A DNA stretch of 64,000 nucleotides, taken from assembly GCF_015182315.1 (NCBI RefSeq), contig NZ_PRDL01000001.1, forward strand, positions 682,001 through 746,000. Reading direction: 5' to 3'. Positions 44,603 to 53,817 of the stretch are shown piece after piece. Under the pieces are notes generated by a model. That model was given only the letters and a program-made list of their open reading frames with translations, searched no databases and was not told the origin of the DNA. Source of the stretch: Cellvibrio polysaccharolyticus. Its GTDB lineage: Bacteria > Pseudomonadota > Gammaproteobacteria > Pseudomonadales > Cellvibrionaceae. Numbering within the stretch: position 1 is the stretch's first letter; each line of letters opens with the position of its first letter. Position numbers and translations under genes: made by a program.

Positions 44603-45442
44603 ATGAAGCAATATCTGGATTTAATACAGGACATCATTGATAACGGTGTAGATCGCGGTGATCGCACCGGCACCGGCACCCGCTCGGTATTCGGGCGGCA
44701 GTTGCGGTTTGATCTTTCCGAAGGGTTTCCGCTGGTAACCACCAAGACCGTACACCTGAAAAGCGTCATCGTTGAATTGCTGTGGTTTTTGCAAGGGCGT
44801 ACCGATGTTGCCTGGCTGAAAGAGCGCGGTTGCAATATCTGGAATGAATGGGCCGATGAGCAGGGCGATCTGGGGCCGGTTTACGGCAAGCAATGGCGCA
44901 GCTGGGCTTGTCCGGACGGGTCAACTATTGATCAGATTGCCGAGGTGGTTGAGCAAATTAAACAGCGGCCGCACTCCCGCCGGCTGATTGTCAGTGCCTG
45001 GAACCCGGCCGACTTGCCGGACGAAAAAATATCCCCGCAGCAAAACGTTGCCAATGGCCGTATGGCGCTGGCGGCCTGTCATACCCTGTTTCAATTTTAT
45101 GTGGCCAACGGGCGGCTGTCCTGCCAGCTCTATCAGCGCAGTGCCGATGTGTTTCTCGGTGTGCCGTTTAATATCGCCAGCTACGCTTTGTTAACCCATA
45201 TGATTGCGCAACAGTGTGAACTTCTGCCAGGTGACTTTGTCCATACGTTCGGTGATTGTCATCTCTACCATAACCATTTAACCGATGAGATCGTTTACGA
45301 ACAGCTACGACGCCAACCACGGGAACTTCCCCGACTGGAAATCAGGCGAAAACCGGACTCCATATTCTCCTATCAACTGGATGATTTCGACTTTGTCGGG
45401 TATCAACCGCATCCGCGCATTGTCGCGCCTGTTTCGGTATAA
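44603..45442 (+). CDS. thyA: Thymidylate synthase
   Basis: A 279-residue enzyme making dTMP from dUMP with methylenetetrahydrofolate. Active-site C159 is in LAACHTLFQFYV, and RTGTGTRSVFG and FNIASYALLTHM are conserved. It is about 15 residues longer than E. coli ThyA because of an insertion around EKISPQQNVANGRM before the active site, found in some gammaproteobacterial forms. Between lgt and folA. Confidence 0.97.
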   Translation: MKQYLDLIQDIIDNGVDRGDRTGTGTRSVFGRQLRFDLSEGFPLVTTKTVHLKSVIVELLWFLQGRTDVAWLKERGCNIWNEWADEQGDLGPVYGKQWRSWACPDGSTIDQIAEVVEQIKQRPHSRRLIVSAWNPADLPDEKISPQQNVANGRMALAACHTLFQFYVANGRLSCQLYQRSADVFLGVPFNIASYALLTHMIAQQCELLPGDFVHTFGDCHLYHNHLTDEIVYEQLRRQPRELPRLEIRRKPDSIFSYQLDDFDFVGYQPHPRIVAPVSV

Positions 45443-45451
45443 GGACAGATT

Positions 45452-45964
45452 GTGAAGCTGGCTTTAATTGTTGCAGCAGGTAACGGAAATGTTATCGGCA
45501 AGGCCAATACCTTGCCCTGGCGTTTGCCGGAAGACCTGAAATATTTCAAGGCGACCACACTGGGTAAACCGGTAATCATGGGTCGCAAAACGTTTGAATC
45601 TATCGGTCGGGTGTTACCGGGGCGTGCCAATATCGTGGTAACACGCCAGCCGGACTGGGCAGCACCGCCAGGTGTCATTGTTGTAGCCTCTGTCGAAGCG
45701 GCATTACAGCGCGCGGCCGCCCTGGTGGCGGCAGGTCAAACAGATGCAGATGAAGCAATGATCATCGGCGGAGCCGAAATTTATCAATATGCGCTACCGC
45801 TGGCGGAGCGGATATATTTCACCCGGATTGAAGTGGATGTGCCTGATGGTGATGCATTTTTTCCGGAATTATCGCCACAGCAGTGGTATTTGGTTTCTGA
45901 TGAGCCGGGATCGGCGACGGCAAGTTACCGCCATCGTTTTCAGGTCTATCAGCGAGCTGGTTGA
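45452..45964 (+). CDS. folA: Dihydrofolate reductase
   Basis: A 170-residue cytoplasmic enzyme regenerating tetrahydrofolate. Opening LALIVAAGNGNVIGKANTLPWRLPEDLKYFK, NADPH-binding VIMGRKTFESIGR and IIGGAEIYQYALPLA are standard FolA features. Starts with GTG at 45452 with AAGGA before it, 9 bp after thyA, so translation is probably coupled within lgt-thyA-folA. Confidence 0.96.
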   Translation: MKLALIVAAGNGNVIGKANTLPWRLPEDLKYFKATTLGKPVIMGRKTFESIGRVLPGRANIVVTRQPDWAAPPGVIVVASVEAALQRAAALVAAGQTDADEAMIIGGAEIYQYALPLAERIYFTRIEVDVPDGDAFFPELSPQQWYLVSDEPGSATASYRHRFQVYQRAG

Positions 45965-46160
45965 AAAGTAACCTTTAATAACCAGTGATTCTTAAAAAAG
46001 GAAGGAATAGTGTGCCATTGGGGGGTGAAAATTTCCTGGTGTTACCTGTTTTCCAGGGATGTTCAGGGGGCTGTTACCCTGCTGATACTTTTATACACAC
46101 GTAAAAAGGCTTTTGGATAAAACATTGAATGTGGGCGAACGCTCTTATTACAATGCGGCG

Positions 46161-46214
46161 TTCTTAGCTGCCTCACCGAGGCTACGTGGATACGCATCTG
46201 TGGCAGCTTACTGT
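46161..46214 (+). repeat. Possible degenerate relative of the GGA hairpin element
   Basis: TAGCTGCC (46165-46172) and GGCAGCTTA (46202-46210) are inverted arms around GAGGCTACGTGGATACGC, which resembles GAGCTACATGGATGTATT of the two full elements. Only one GGA loop is left and the pairing is imperfect. It lies upstream of the DUF3450/Ton operon. Confidence 0.4.
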
Positions 46215-46253
46215 CGCAAACTCATTTGATGAAGCACCCGAGTTGGGGGAAAT

Positions 46254-47036
46254 ATGAAAAATCAGCGATTGAAAGCCGTGGCGCTGTCCACTGTGCTTTC
46301 TGCCGGCGCGCTAATGGGTAGCGTTGCTCAGGCAGATCAAACCTTGGACGCTATTCTCAAGGTTGGCCAAACCAAAACTACCGTGGCCCAGGAATCTCAA
46401 AAAAGAATAGACAGGCTGGCTCAGGAAACTGACGACCTGGTTCAGCAATTCAAGCATCAGAATCGTTTGATCGCCGATTTGCGTATGTACAATTCCCAAC
46501 TGGAAAAACAAGTTGCCGCACAGACCCAGGTTCTGCAAGAACTGGAAGGATCTGTTGACCAGGTAACTGTTATCGAGCGTCAAATTCAGCCGCTGATCGT
46601 GCGTATGCTGGATGGTCTTGAGCAGTTCGTGAAACTGGACAAGCCTTTCCGTCTGAGCGAGCGTAATGAGCGTCTGGAAATGCTGCGCGCCAACCAGGAC
46701 CGTGCTGATATCTCTGTATCAGAGAAATTCCGTCAGGTACTGGAAGCGTACAAAATCGAATCCGAATACGGTCGTTTCCTCGACACTTACAACGATACTC
46801 TGAGCATTGATGGTCAGGATCGTGAAGTGAGCGTGCTGCAAGTAGGTCGTCTGGCTCTGATTTACCAGACCAGTGACGCAAACACAGCTGGTGTTTGGGA
46901 TGCTACCCAAAACCAGTGGGTTTCTCTGGATGGTTCCTACCGCACCGCCATTCTCAAAGGTTTCCGTATTGCACGTAAACAAGTCTCGCTGGATACCATC
47001 GTGGTTCCTGTTCAGGCTCCGGAGGCAGCAAGATGA
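46254..47036 (+). CDS. DUF3450 protein of the TtpC-type Ton system
   Basis: A 260-residue periplasmic protein with signal peptide (to about SVAQA, residue 27), then a long coiled coil (about 30-110: repeated QKRIDRLAQETDDLVQQF-type heptads) and a helical C-terminal part. DUF3450 members are encoded at the head of TonB2/TtpC clusters; they are thought to help assemble the complex, but the mechanism is not known. The stop overlaps the start of the next gene by four bases. Confidence 0.88.
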   Translation: MKNQRLKAVALSTVLSAGALMGSVAQADQTLDAILKVGQTKTTVAQESQKRIDRLAQETDDLVQQFKHQNRLIADLRMYNSQLEKQVAAQTQVLQELEGSVDQVTVIERQIQPLIVRMLDGLEQFVKLDKPFRLSERNERLEMLRANQDRADISVSEKFRQVLEAYKIESEYGRFLDTYNDTLSIDGQDREVSVLQVGRLALIYQTSDANTAGVWDATQNQWVSLDGSYRTAILKGFRIARKQVSLDTIVVPVQAPEAAR

Positions 47037-48418
47037 AAATGAAGTTTGTTAAGAGCTGCATGGCTGTAATTGCAGCAGGTTTGTTAAGCAGCAGTTTTGC
47101 AATGGCTCAGGAAGAAAAAGCAGCTTCTCTGGACCAGTTGCTCGATATGGTTAAAAAGTCACAAGTTGCTGAAACCGCGGAATTCCGTCAGCGTGAAGCA
47201 GAATTTGCTCGTGACAAAGCCAACCAGGCCAATGTACTGAACCAGGCTAAAGCTACCCGTCAGGCTGAAGAAAACCGTTCTGACACGCTGGAAAAAGCTT
47301 TTGCCGACCAGGAGCTGCTGGTAAACCAGAAACGCGCCCAGTTGAATGAGCGTCTGGGTTCCATGAAAGAATTGTTCGGTCACCTGACTTCTACCGCTGG
47401 CGACCTGCGTGTTACTACCCAGAACTCTCTGGTTAGTGCCCAGATCCCGAACCGCGGTGACTTCCTGAGCGAGCTCATCGAAAAAATGAACAGCAATACC
47501 CGTCTGCCATCAATCGCCGAGATTGAGCGTCTGTGGTACGAAGTTCAGCGCGAACTGGTTGAAAGTGGCCGTGTGGTCAAGTTCAACGCCGAGGTTATTA
47601 AAACCAACGGTGAAGCGCATGAGCAGGAAGTTGTTCGTGTTGGTGTATGGAACCTGATTTCTGATGGTAAATACCTGCGCTATATTCCGGACACCGGCAA
47701 AATCGAAGAGCTGTCCCGTCAGCCGGATAGTGCTTTGCTGAAAACTGCTCGTGATCTGCAAGCTGCAAGCTCAGGTTATGTTGCTTTCAGTATTGACCCG
47801 ACTGGCCCGAGCGGCGGTACACTGCTGGCTGCCTTGGTTAACAAAGCTACTTTGGTTGAGCAGTTCCACCAGGGTCAAACGGTTGGTTACGTAATTACTG
47901 TAGTAGGTATTGTTGGTCTGCTTATCGCCCTGTGGAAATCCTTGGTAATTTTCAGCATCAACCGTGGTGTATCCGTACAGCTGAAGTCTAACAAGCCAAA
48001 CATCAACAACCCGCTGGGTCGTGTGTTAAAAGTGGCTGAAGACAACCCGAACGTAGATACCGAAACGTTGGAGCTGAAACTTGAAGAAGCGGTTCTGAAA
48101 GAGCGTCCGCGTATCGAGTCCGGTCTGAACGTAATCAAGATCATCGCCGCTATTGCTCCGCTGATCGGTCTGTTGGGTACCGTAACCGGTATGATCCAGA
48201 CCTTCCAGGCAATCACCATGTTTGGTGCCGGTGATCCGAAGAACATGGCCGATGGTATCTCTGCAGCATTGGTTACTACTGTACAGGGTCTGTGTGTGGC
48301 CATTCCTATGGTTATTCTGCACACCATCCTCAACGGTCGTGCCAAGCGCATCATTCACGTACTGGATGAGCAGAGCACCGGTATTATCGCCGAAAATGCA
48401 GAACGCACTCATAAGTAG
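47033..48418 (+). CDS. ttpC: TtpC-like MotA/TolQ/ExbB-domain proton channel protein
   Basis: A 461-residue protein: signal peptide (to about FAMAQ, residue 25), a long periplasmic coiled coil (about 35-130), a periplasmic domain, then three membrane segments (about 285, 375 and 415) with the ExbB/TolQ motif AIAPLIGLLGTVTGMIQTF. This architecture is that of TtpC of Vibrio TonB2 systems, which is needed along with ExbB for energy transfer to TonB. Start at 47033 (ATGAAAATG) overlapping the DUF3450 gene. Confidence 0.9.
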   Translation: MKMKFVKSCMAVIAAGLLSSSFAMAQEEKAASLDQLLDMVKKSQVAETAEFRQREAEFARDKANQANVLNQAKATRQAEENRSDTLEKAFADQELLVNQKRAQLNERLGSMKELFGHLTSTAGDLRVTTQNSLVSAQIPNRGDFLSELIEKMNSNTRLPSIAEIERLWYEVQRELVESGRVVKFNAEVIKTNGEAHEQEVVRVGVWNLISDGKYLRYIPDTGKIEELSRQPDSALLKTARDLQAASSGYVAFSIDPTGPSGGTLLAALVNKATLVEQFHQGQTVGYVITVVGIVGLLIALWKSLVIFSINRGVSVQLKSNKPNINNPLGRVLKVAEDNPNVDTETLELKLEEAVLKERPRIESGLNVIKIIAAIAPLIGLLGTVTGMIQTFQAITMFGAGDPKNMADGISAALVTTVQGLCVAIPMVILHTILNGRAKRIIHVLDEQSTGIIAENAERTHK

Positions 48419-48429
48419 GAGATAGTCAC

Positions 48430-48957
48430 ATGCAGGCAATAATGGACGCATTTGCAGCCATTCTCGCCTTTATGGAGCTGGGTGGCTTTCTGATGCCATG
48501 GATCGCCGCCCTGACCTTTGTAATGTGGACTCTGGCTTTCGAGCGGATCTGGTATTTCAAAGGCGCTCTAAAAGGTGATGTACAGAAATCTCTCGATCAG
48601 TGGGAGTCTCGTCCGGAGCGCAAGTCATGGTACGCGCATCAAATCCGGCAAGGCATGGTTTCGAAAATGTCTGACAAAATTTATCAGAACATGGACCTGA
48701 TTGCTGCGTTGGTAGCAATCTGTCCTCTGATGGGATTGCTGGGCACCGTAACCGGGATGATCGAAGTATTCAGTGTTTTGGCCAATACTGGTGGCGGTGA
48801 CGCGAAACAAATGGCGGGCGGGGTGTCTAAAGCTACAATCCCGACAATGGCTGGCATGGTTGCGGCGCTTTCAGGGGTGTTTGTAAACATCTATCTGGAG
48901 CGTCTGGCCCAAAGCGAAAACCGTTTGTTTGCAAGTCATCTGACTATGGATCACTAA
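48430..48957 (+). CDS. exbB: ExbB-type proton channel subunit
   Basis: A 175-residue inner-membrane protein of the short ExbB2 type: three membrane segments and the channel motif AICPLMGLLGTVTGMIEVF with GGVSKATIPTMAGMVAA. With ExbD it turns proton motive force into movement of TonB. 11 bp after ttpC, 43 bp before exbD. Confidence 0.93.
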   Translation: MQAIMDAFAAILAFMELGGFLMPWIAALTFVMWTLAFERIWYFKGALKGDVQKSLDQWESRPERKSWYAHQIRQGMVSKMSDKIYQNMDLIAALVAICPLMGLLGTVTGMIEVFSVLANTGGGDAKQMAGGVSKATIPTMAGMVAALSGVFVNIYLERLAQSENRLFASHLTMDH

Positions 48958-49000
48958 GGTTGATACCTTGATGGTATAGCCGGTATTAAAGAGATCTCTC

Positions 49001-49408
49001 ATGAGCACAAATAATGCAAATCCTCAGGATGAAGAAGCCCAGGCCATCGACTTGACGCCGATGCTGGACGTAGTCTTCATCATGTTGATCTTCTTTATTG
49101 TTACTGCCTCATTTGTGAAAGAAGCTGGTATCGAAGTTGATCGTCCCGAGGCTACCACCTGGGACGAGAAAAAGAGTGCCAGCATTCTGATTGCAGTGGG
49201 TGCTAACAATGAAATATGGGTCGACAAGAACAAAGTGGATCCTCGCGGAATTCGTCAGGCGGTTGAGCGTTTGCTGGCTGAGAACCCCAAAGGCACTGTT
49301 GTCATACAGGCCGATAGCGCAGCGCATGTTGAGCTGCTGGTCGAAGTGACCAATGCTGCACGCGAGGCTGGTGTTGACAATATAGCTGTCTCAACTGACA
49401 AGAAATAG
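49001..49408 (+). CDS. exbD: ExbD-type energy transducer subunit
   Basis: A 135-residue protein with one membrane helix (about 23-40) carrying the essential proton-path Asp, D23 in IDLTPMLDVVFIMLIFF, and a periplasmic domain ending NIAVSTDKK. Partner of ExbB. Followed at 6 bp by tonB. Confidence 0.94.
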   Translation: MSTNNANPQDEEAQAIDLTPMLDVVFIMLIFFIVTASFVKEAGIEVDRPEATTWDEKKSASILIAVGANNEIWVDKNKVDPRGIRQAVERLLAENPKGTVVIQADSAAHVELLVEVTNAAREAGVDNIAVSTDKK

Positions 49409-49414
49409 GCCACT

Positions 49415-50044
49415 ATGAACTTCGCAAGAGTAGGTATAGCTGCAGCATTGGGAGTGGTAGTCACTCTCTTGCTTCTATTTTTAATGCACTCGTTGGTGAA
49501 TACAAAGTTTGTTCCTCCGGATGAGACTACGGAAATCAAGATCGCTGATATTCGCATGCCGAAGCACGAGATTGAAACCCGTATGAACGAGGCCAAACCG
49601 GAAAAGCCACCGGAGGCTGAATTGCCTCCGCCGGATATTCCCGAGCCAACATTTGATGCGCCTTCAACGACGATGAGTGGCCTGAACATGGCTGCACCGA
49701 CATTCCAGGCTGAAATCGCTGTCAATATTGGTACCGGGTTCTCTGGAGACGGGGAATACCTGCCGATCGTGAAAGTTGCTCCGGAATACCCCAACAACGC
49801 AGCATCGCGTGGTATTGAAGGTTTCTGTGTGGTTGAGTTTACGGTAACTACTACGGGTACAACACGCGATGTTCGCGCTATTGATACCGACTGTATTACC
49901 AAAGACGGTAGACCTACGACAGTGTTCAATCGCGCTTCTATTCGTGCGGCAGAACGTTTCAAATACCGCCCGAAAGTTGTTGATGGTGAGCCGATTGAAG
50001 TTCCTGGCGTTCGCAACCGCTTCGTTTACGAACTGGCGAAGTAA
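49415..50044 (+). CDS. tonB: TonB energy transducer
   Basis: A 209-residue TonB: N-terminal membrane helix (about 7-28), a short proline/glutamate-rich periplasmic spacer (EKPPEAELPPPDIPEP), and the C-terminal TonB fold (about 120-209: LPIVKVAPEYPNNAASRGIEG to GVRNRFVYELAK). The short spacer is typical of TonB2-type proteins that need TtpC. It should energise the three TBDRs in this window among others. Confidence 0.93.
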   Translation: MNFARVGIAAALGVVVTLLLLFLMHSLVNTKFVPPDETTEIKIADIRMPKHEIETRMNEAKPEKPPEAELPPPDIPEPTFDAPSTTMSGLNMAAPTFQAEIAVNIGTGFSGDGEYLPIVKVAPEYPNNAASRGIEGFCVVEFTVTTTGTTRDVRAIDTDCITKDGRPTTVFNRASIRAAERFKYRPKVVDGEPIEVPGVRNRFVYELAK

Positions 50045-50056
50045 GGGGTAAATGAC

Positions 50057-51436
50057 ATGAAAAATATTAAAACGGCTGTTTTGGGCAATGTAAACAAAGC
50101 GCTGTTGGCAGGTATGCTTGCCGTTGCGCCTGTATTGTCCACCCTCGTTGTCGACGTTGTTGCTCCAAACCAGACTTTTATCAATCTGGGGCAGGCGCAA
50201 GCTCAGGTCGTCAAGGCGAAGAACAAGCAGTTTGAATCCCGTCGTTTGCCGGGTGTAAGCCAGTCTTTCGCCAAAGACCTGACTGAGGTTGCCAACTTCC
50301 TGCAGCCTGAAGAAGGTTCAGGTGCCGAGCCCAATCCTCGCCAGGCTATCCAGGTTCTGGATCGCGTGGCAAGAGGTCAGGACAAGCTGAATCCGTACGA
50401 AGTGGCTCAGTTACACCAGTATTATGCTTACGCATATTATGGTATAGAGGATATGCGCAAGGCTCGTGAACACTTTGAAAAAGTGTTGGCACAAAGCCCC
50501 AACATTCCGGTGTCACTTGAAGCTTCTACTACTTTGACTCTGGGGCAACTCTACGGTCAGGAAGAGAACTACAAGAAAGCACTTGAGTTCATGCTGAAGT
50601 GGACTGACTACGTTGCTGAGATCAAGCCTGATCAGTATTACGTATTCGCCTCCTTGTACTATCAGGTTAATGACATGAACAGCTCGTTGGCTAACATCAA
50701 CGAAGCCGTGAGAGTTGTTGAAGCTGAGGGCAAGGTTGCTAATGAGTCCTGGTACACCTTCCAGCGTAGTATTTACTTCGAACGTGAAGACTACAAAAAC
50801 GGTGTGCTGGTGGTTGAGAAGCTGGCTCGTCATTATCCGAAAGCATCTTACTGGCGTCAGCTGGCTCAGATTTACGCTATGCTGGATCGTAACCAGGATA
50901 AAGTTTCTGCACTGGAAACTGCTTATCTGATGGGTGGCGTAACCGCTGAGCGTGATCTGGTTGTTCTTGCGCAATACTTCCTTGAAGCTGAGGTGCCTTA
51001 CAAGGCCGCCAAAGTTCTCGATAAAGGTATTAACAAGGATAAAACCATTGAAGCTTCTGCAAAAAACCTGGAGCTGTTAGCTAACTCCTGGCGTGCAGCT
51101 GCCGAGTCTTCCAAATCTCTGGTAGAGATGGAAAAGGCAGCTCAGAAGTCTGATGATGGTAACCTGTTGCATACACTGGCTACTCTTTACAGTCTGAATG
51201 ATCGTAACGAAGATGCTATTAAAGTGGGCAGACAAGGTCTTTCAAAAGGCGGCTTGAAGCGTCCGGATCAGTTGCAGATGACCATTGGTAACGCCCAGCT
51301 TGGTTTGGGAAGATTTGATGATGCCGTCAAATCTTTCCGTGAAGCAGCAAAAGATTCACGCAGTAAAGGTTTGGCTGAGCAATACATCAACTTTGCTGAG
51401 CGCGAAAAACAACGTTTGGCAGCATTGGAAAGTTAA
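50057..51436 (+). CDS. TPR protein of the Ton operon
   Basis: A 459-residue periplasmic protein with an N-terminal signal or membrane segment (about 15-35) and many tetratricopeptide repeats from about 70 to 450 (for example YYAYAYYGIEDMRKAREHFE, SLANINEAVRVVEAEGKVAN, GLGRFDDAVKSFREAAKD). Members of this family (TtpB-like) end TonB2 clusters and probably scaffold the complex. 12 bp after tonB; a terminator follows. Confidence 0.88.
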   Translation: MKNIKTAVLGNVNKALLAGMLAVAPVLSTLVVDVVAPNQTFINLGQAQAQVVKAKNKQFESRRLPGVSQSFAKDLTEVANFLQPEEGSGAEPNPRQAIQVLDRVARGQDKLNPYEVAQLHQYYAYAYYGIEDMRKAREHFEKVLAQSPNIPVSLEASTTLTLGQLYGQEENYKKALEFMLKWTDYVAEIKPDQYYVFASLYYQVNDMNSSLANINEAVRVVEAEGKVANESWYTFQRSIYFEREDYKNGVLVVEKLARHYPKASYWRQLAQIYAMLDRNQDKVSALETAYLMGGVTAERDLVVLAQYFLEAEVPYKAAKVLDKGINKDKTIEASAKNLELLANSWRAAAESSKSLVEMEKAAQKSDDGNLLHTLATLYSLNDRNEDAIKVGRQGLSKGGLKRPDQLQMTIGNAQLGLGRFDDAVKSFREAAKDSRSKGLAEQYINFAEREKQRLAALES

Positions 51437-51453
51437 TGCTTTCATAAGTTTGT

Positions 51454-51481
51454 AAAAAAGCCGGCTGATGCCGGCTTTTTT
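51454..51481 (+). terminator. Terminator of the Ton operon
   Basis: AAAAAGCCGGC-TGAT-GCCGGCTTTTTT. Confidence 0.92.
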
Positions 51482-51500
51482 ATGCCTGCATTTTGGCGAC

Positions 51501-51626
51501 GAAATACGAAATACGAAATACGAAATACGAAATACGAAATACGAAATACGAAATACGAAATACGAAATACGAAATACGAAATACGAAATACGAAATACGA
51601 AATACGAAATACGAAATACGAAATAC
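51501..51626. repeat. Tandem heptanucleotide array, 18 perfect copies of GAAATAC
   Basis: Eighteen exact GAAATAC units (126 bp) with no interruption, between the Ton-operon terminator and the ilvD terminator. Because 7 is not a multiple of 3, each of the three frames reads the same 7-residue cycle, and no stop occurs on either strand, so spurious open frames cross it. Not CRISPR: no spacers. Confidence 0.98.
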
Positions 51627-51637
51627 CAGAGCTTTAT

Positions 51638-51674
51638 AAAAGAAAAAGCCCGCACATGGCGGGCTTTTTCTTTT
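51638..51674. terminator. Bidirectional terminator before ilvD end
   Basis: AAAAGAAAAAGCCCGC-ACATG-GCGGGCTTTTTCTTTT. Confidence 0.9.
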
Positions 51675-51694
51675 AACGCATAGCGCAGTCGCGA

Positions 51695-53545
51695 TTAATA
51701 ATCTTCCAGCAGAGTGAGATCTCTCACTGCGCCTTTGTCCGCACTGGTGGCCAGCATGGCGTAGGCTTTCAGGGATGCGGTAACTTTGCGTGGGCGCGGG
51801 TGAGCCGGGCGCAAGCCGGCAAGACCTTTGGCTTCACGAATTTTGCGGCGCGATTCCAGTTGGTGATCTTCCAACAGCACATTGATGCTTCGGTTGGGGA
51901 TGTCGATACGAATAATATCGCCATTCTCAATCAAGCCAATGGCACCGCCCGCAGCGGCTTCCGGAGATACGTGGCCGATAGAAAGGCCGGAAGTGCCACC
52001 GGAAAAGCGTCCGTCAGTTAACAGTGCACAAGACTGCCCCAATCCTTTGGATTTGAGGTAGCTGGTTGGATACAGCATTTCCTGCATACCCGGGCCGCCG
52101 CGTGGGCCTTCGTAGCGAATTACTACCACTTCACCAGCAACTACCTTGCCGTTGAGAATGTGTTCAACCGCCTGATCCTGGCTTTCAACCACGTGTGCAG
52201 GGCCTTCAAATACCCAGCAGCTTTCATCAACGCCCGAGGTTTTAACCACACAGCCGTCTATCGCAATATTGCCTTTCAGAACAGCGAGGCCGCCCTCTTT
52301 GCTGTACGCGTGCTCAAAAGAGCGGATGCAGCCTTCCTGACGGTCAATATCCAGCGTTGGCCAGCGTGTGCTCTGACTAAAGGCGGTTTGCGTCGGGATA
52401 CCGGCCGGGCCGGCGCGGTAGAAAGTTCTTACGTCTTCGGATTTGGTAGAGATGACGTCCCATTTATCCAGCGCTTCCTGGAAGGTGCTGCTGTGAACGG
52501 TCGGGATATCGTTATGCAGCAAGCCGGCACGGTTCAGCTCGGCAAGAATTGCCATTACGCCGCCAGCACGGTGTACATCTTCCATGTGGTATTTGGGCGT
52601 GTTGGGGGCAACTTTGGCCAGCTGCGGAATATTGCGCGACAAGCGGTCAATATCGGCCATGGTAAATGGCACCTCACCTTCCTGGGCTGCTGCCAGCAGG
52701 TGCAGGATGGTGTTGGTTGATCCGCCCATGGCGATGTCCAGAGCCATAGCATTTTCAAAAGCTTCGAAATTGGCAATGGAGCGGGGCAGAACGCGATCAT
52801 CATCCTGTTCGTAGTAGCGGCGGGTGATGTCTACGATGCGACGACCGGCTTCGAGGAACAGCTCTTCGCGGTCTGCATGGGTTGCCAGCAGTGAACCGTT
52901 GCCTGGCAAGGAGAGACCAAGTGCTTCGGTCAGGCAGTTCATCGAGTTGGCGGTAAACATACCGGAACAGGAACCGCAGGTAGGGCAAGCGGAGCGCTCG
53001 TAAGCATCCACTTTTTGATCGGATGCGGTGTCATCGGTACCAATAATAATGGCATCCACAAGGTCAAGCTTGTGGTCGGCGAGGCGGGTTTTACCGGCTT
53101 CCATCGGGCCGCCGGAAACAAATACCACCGGAATATTCAGGCGCATGGCGGCCATCAGCATGCCGGGGGTAATTTTGTCGCAGTTGGAGATACATACCAG
53201 CGCGTCGGCGCAGTGTGCATTCACCATGTACTCGACCGAGTCGGCAATGATGTCGCGTGAGGGCAGGCTGTAGAGCATGCCGTCGTGACCCATGGCGATA
53301 CCATCGTCAACGGCGATGGTGTTGAATTCTTTGGCTACACCGCCAGCGCGCTCAATCTCGCGAGCCACCAGTTGCCCCATATCTTTCAGGTGCACGTGAC
53401 CCGGTACAAACTGGGTAAAGGAGTTGGCGACGGCAATGATGGGTTTGTCGAAATCACCATCCTTCATACCGGTGGCGCGCCAGAGCGCACGGGCACCAGC
53501 CATATTGCGGCCAGCAGTGGTAGTTTTGGAACGATAAACGGGCAT
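51695..53545 (-). CDS. ilvD: Dihydroxy-acid dehydratase
   Basis: A 616-residue Fe-S enzyme of branched-chain amino acid synthesis, same length as E. coli IlvD. Cluster ligands are visible in CISNCDKITPGMLMA and CPTCGSCSGMFTANSMNCL; the Mg/substrate region GRFSGGTSGLSIGHVSPEA is conserved. The ATG at 53545 has GAGG seven bases upstream and starts the family's MPVYRSKTTTAGRNMAGAR; the open frame to 53602 is rejected. Confidence 0.97.
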   Translation of the reverse strand: MPVYRSKTTTAGRNMAGARALWRATGMKDGDFDKPIIAVANSFTQFVPGHVHLKDMGQLVAREIERAGGVAKEFNTIAVDDGIAMGHDGMLYSLPSRDIIADSVEYMVNAHCADALVCISNCDKITPGMLMAAMRLNIPVVFVSGGPMEAGKTRLADHKLDLVDAIIIGTDDTASDQKVDAYERSACPTCGSCSGMFTANSMNCLTEALGLSLPGNGSLLATHADREELFLEAGRRIVDITRRYYEQDDDRVLPRSIANFEAFENAMALDIAMGGSTNTILHLLAAAQEGEVPFTMADIDRLSRNIPQLAKVAPNTPKYHMEDVHRAGGVMAILAELNRAGLLHNDIPTVHSSTFQEALDKWDVISTKSEDVRTFYRAGPAGIPTQTAFSQSTRWPTLDIDRQEGCIRSFEHAYSKEGGLAVLKGNIAIDGCVVKTSGVDESCWVFEGPAHVVESQDQAVEHILNGKVVAGEVVVIRYEGPRGGPGMQEMLYPTSYLKSKGLGQSCALLTDGRFSGGTSGLSIGHVSPEAAAGGAIGLIENGDIIRIDIPNRSINVLLEDHQLESRRKIREAKGLAGLRPAHPRPRKVTASLKAYAMLATSADKGAVRDLTLLEDY

Positions 53546-53757
53546 AGCCAACCTCGGTGCGGAACAATTGCTAATAGTTGTCGGGGTGTGAAAAGAGCTC
53601 AATCATAGCAGAAAGCAGCTGTGTTGACGTGCTTTGACGGCTAAAGATCAGGCTGTTTCGAAGAGTAACTTTAGACAACAGGGCAGCTGGAAATACTCCC
53701 TGCTGGAGGGCCGCCCGGCGTATGGCAAGTGGTGGCGTGATAACACGCGGATAGCTG

Positions 53758-53789
53758 CCCCGCCAGCTGAGAGCGGCTCAGCGGCGGGG
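53758..53789. other. Long GC-rich hairpin after argA
   Basis: CCCCGCC / GGCGGGG and GCTGAG / CTCAGC stack into a 13-bp stem with one bulge and a 5-base loop. There is no T-run, so it may be a Rho-related or mRNA-protecting structure for argA (minus). Confidence 0.6.
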
Positions 53790-53817
53790 TTACTACCGAA
53801 AACGATAGCCTTTACTG

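Noticed and set aside
51501..51626. CRISPR array
   Set aside because: Units are contiguous 7-mers with no spacers, and no cas genes are present.
51356..51683. Open frames on both strands across the GAAATAC array encoding seven-residue repeats
   Set aside because: A heptamer without stop in any frame gives such frames automatically. They overlap terminators and have no ribosome site.
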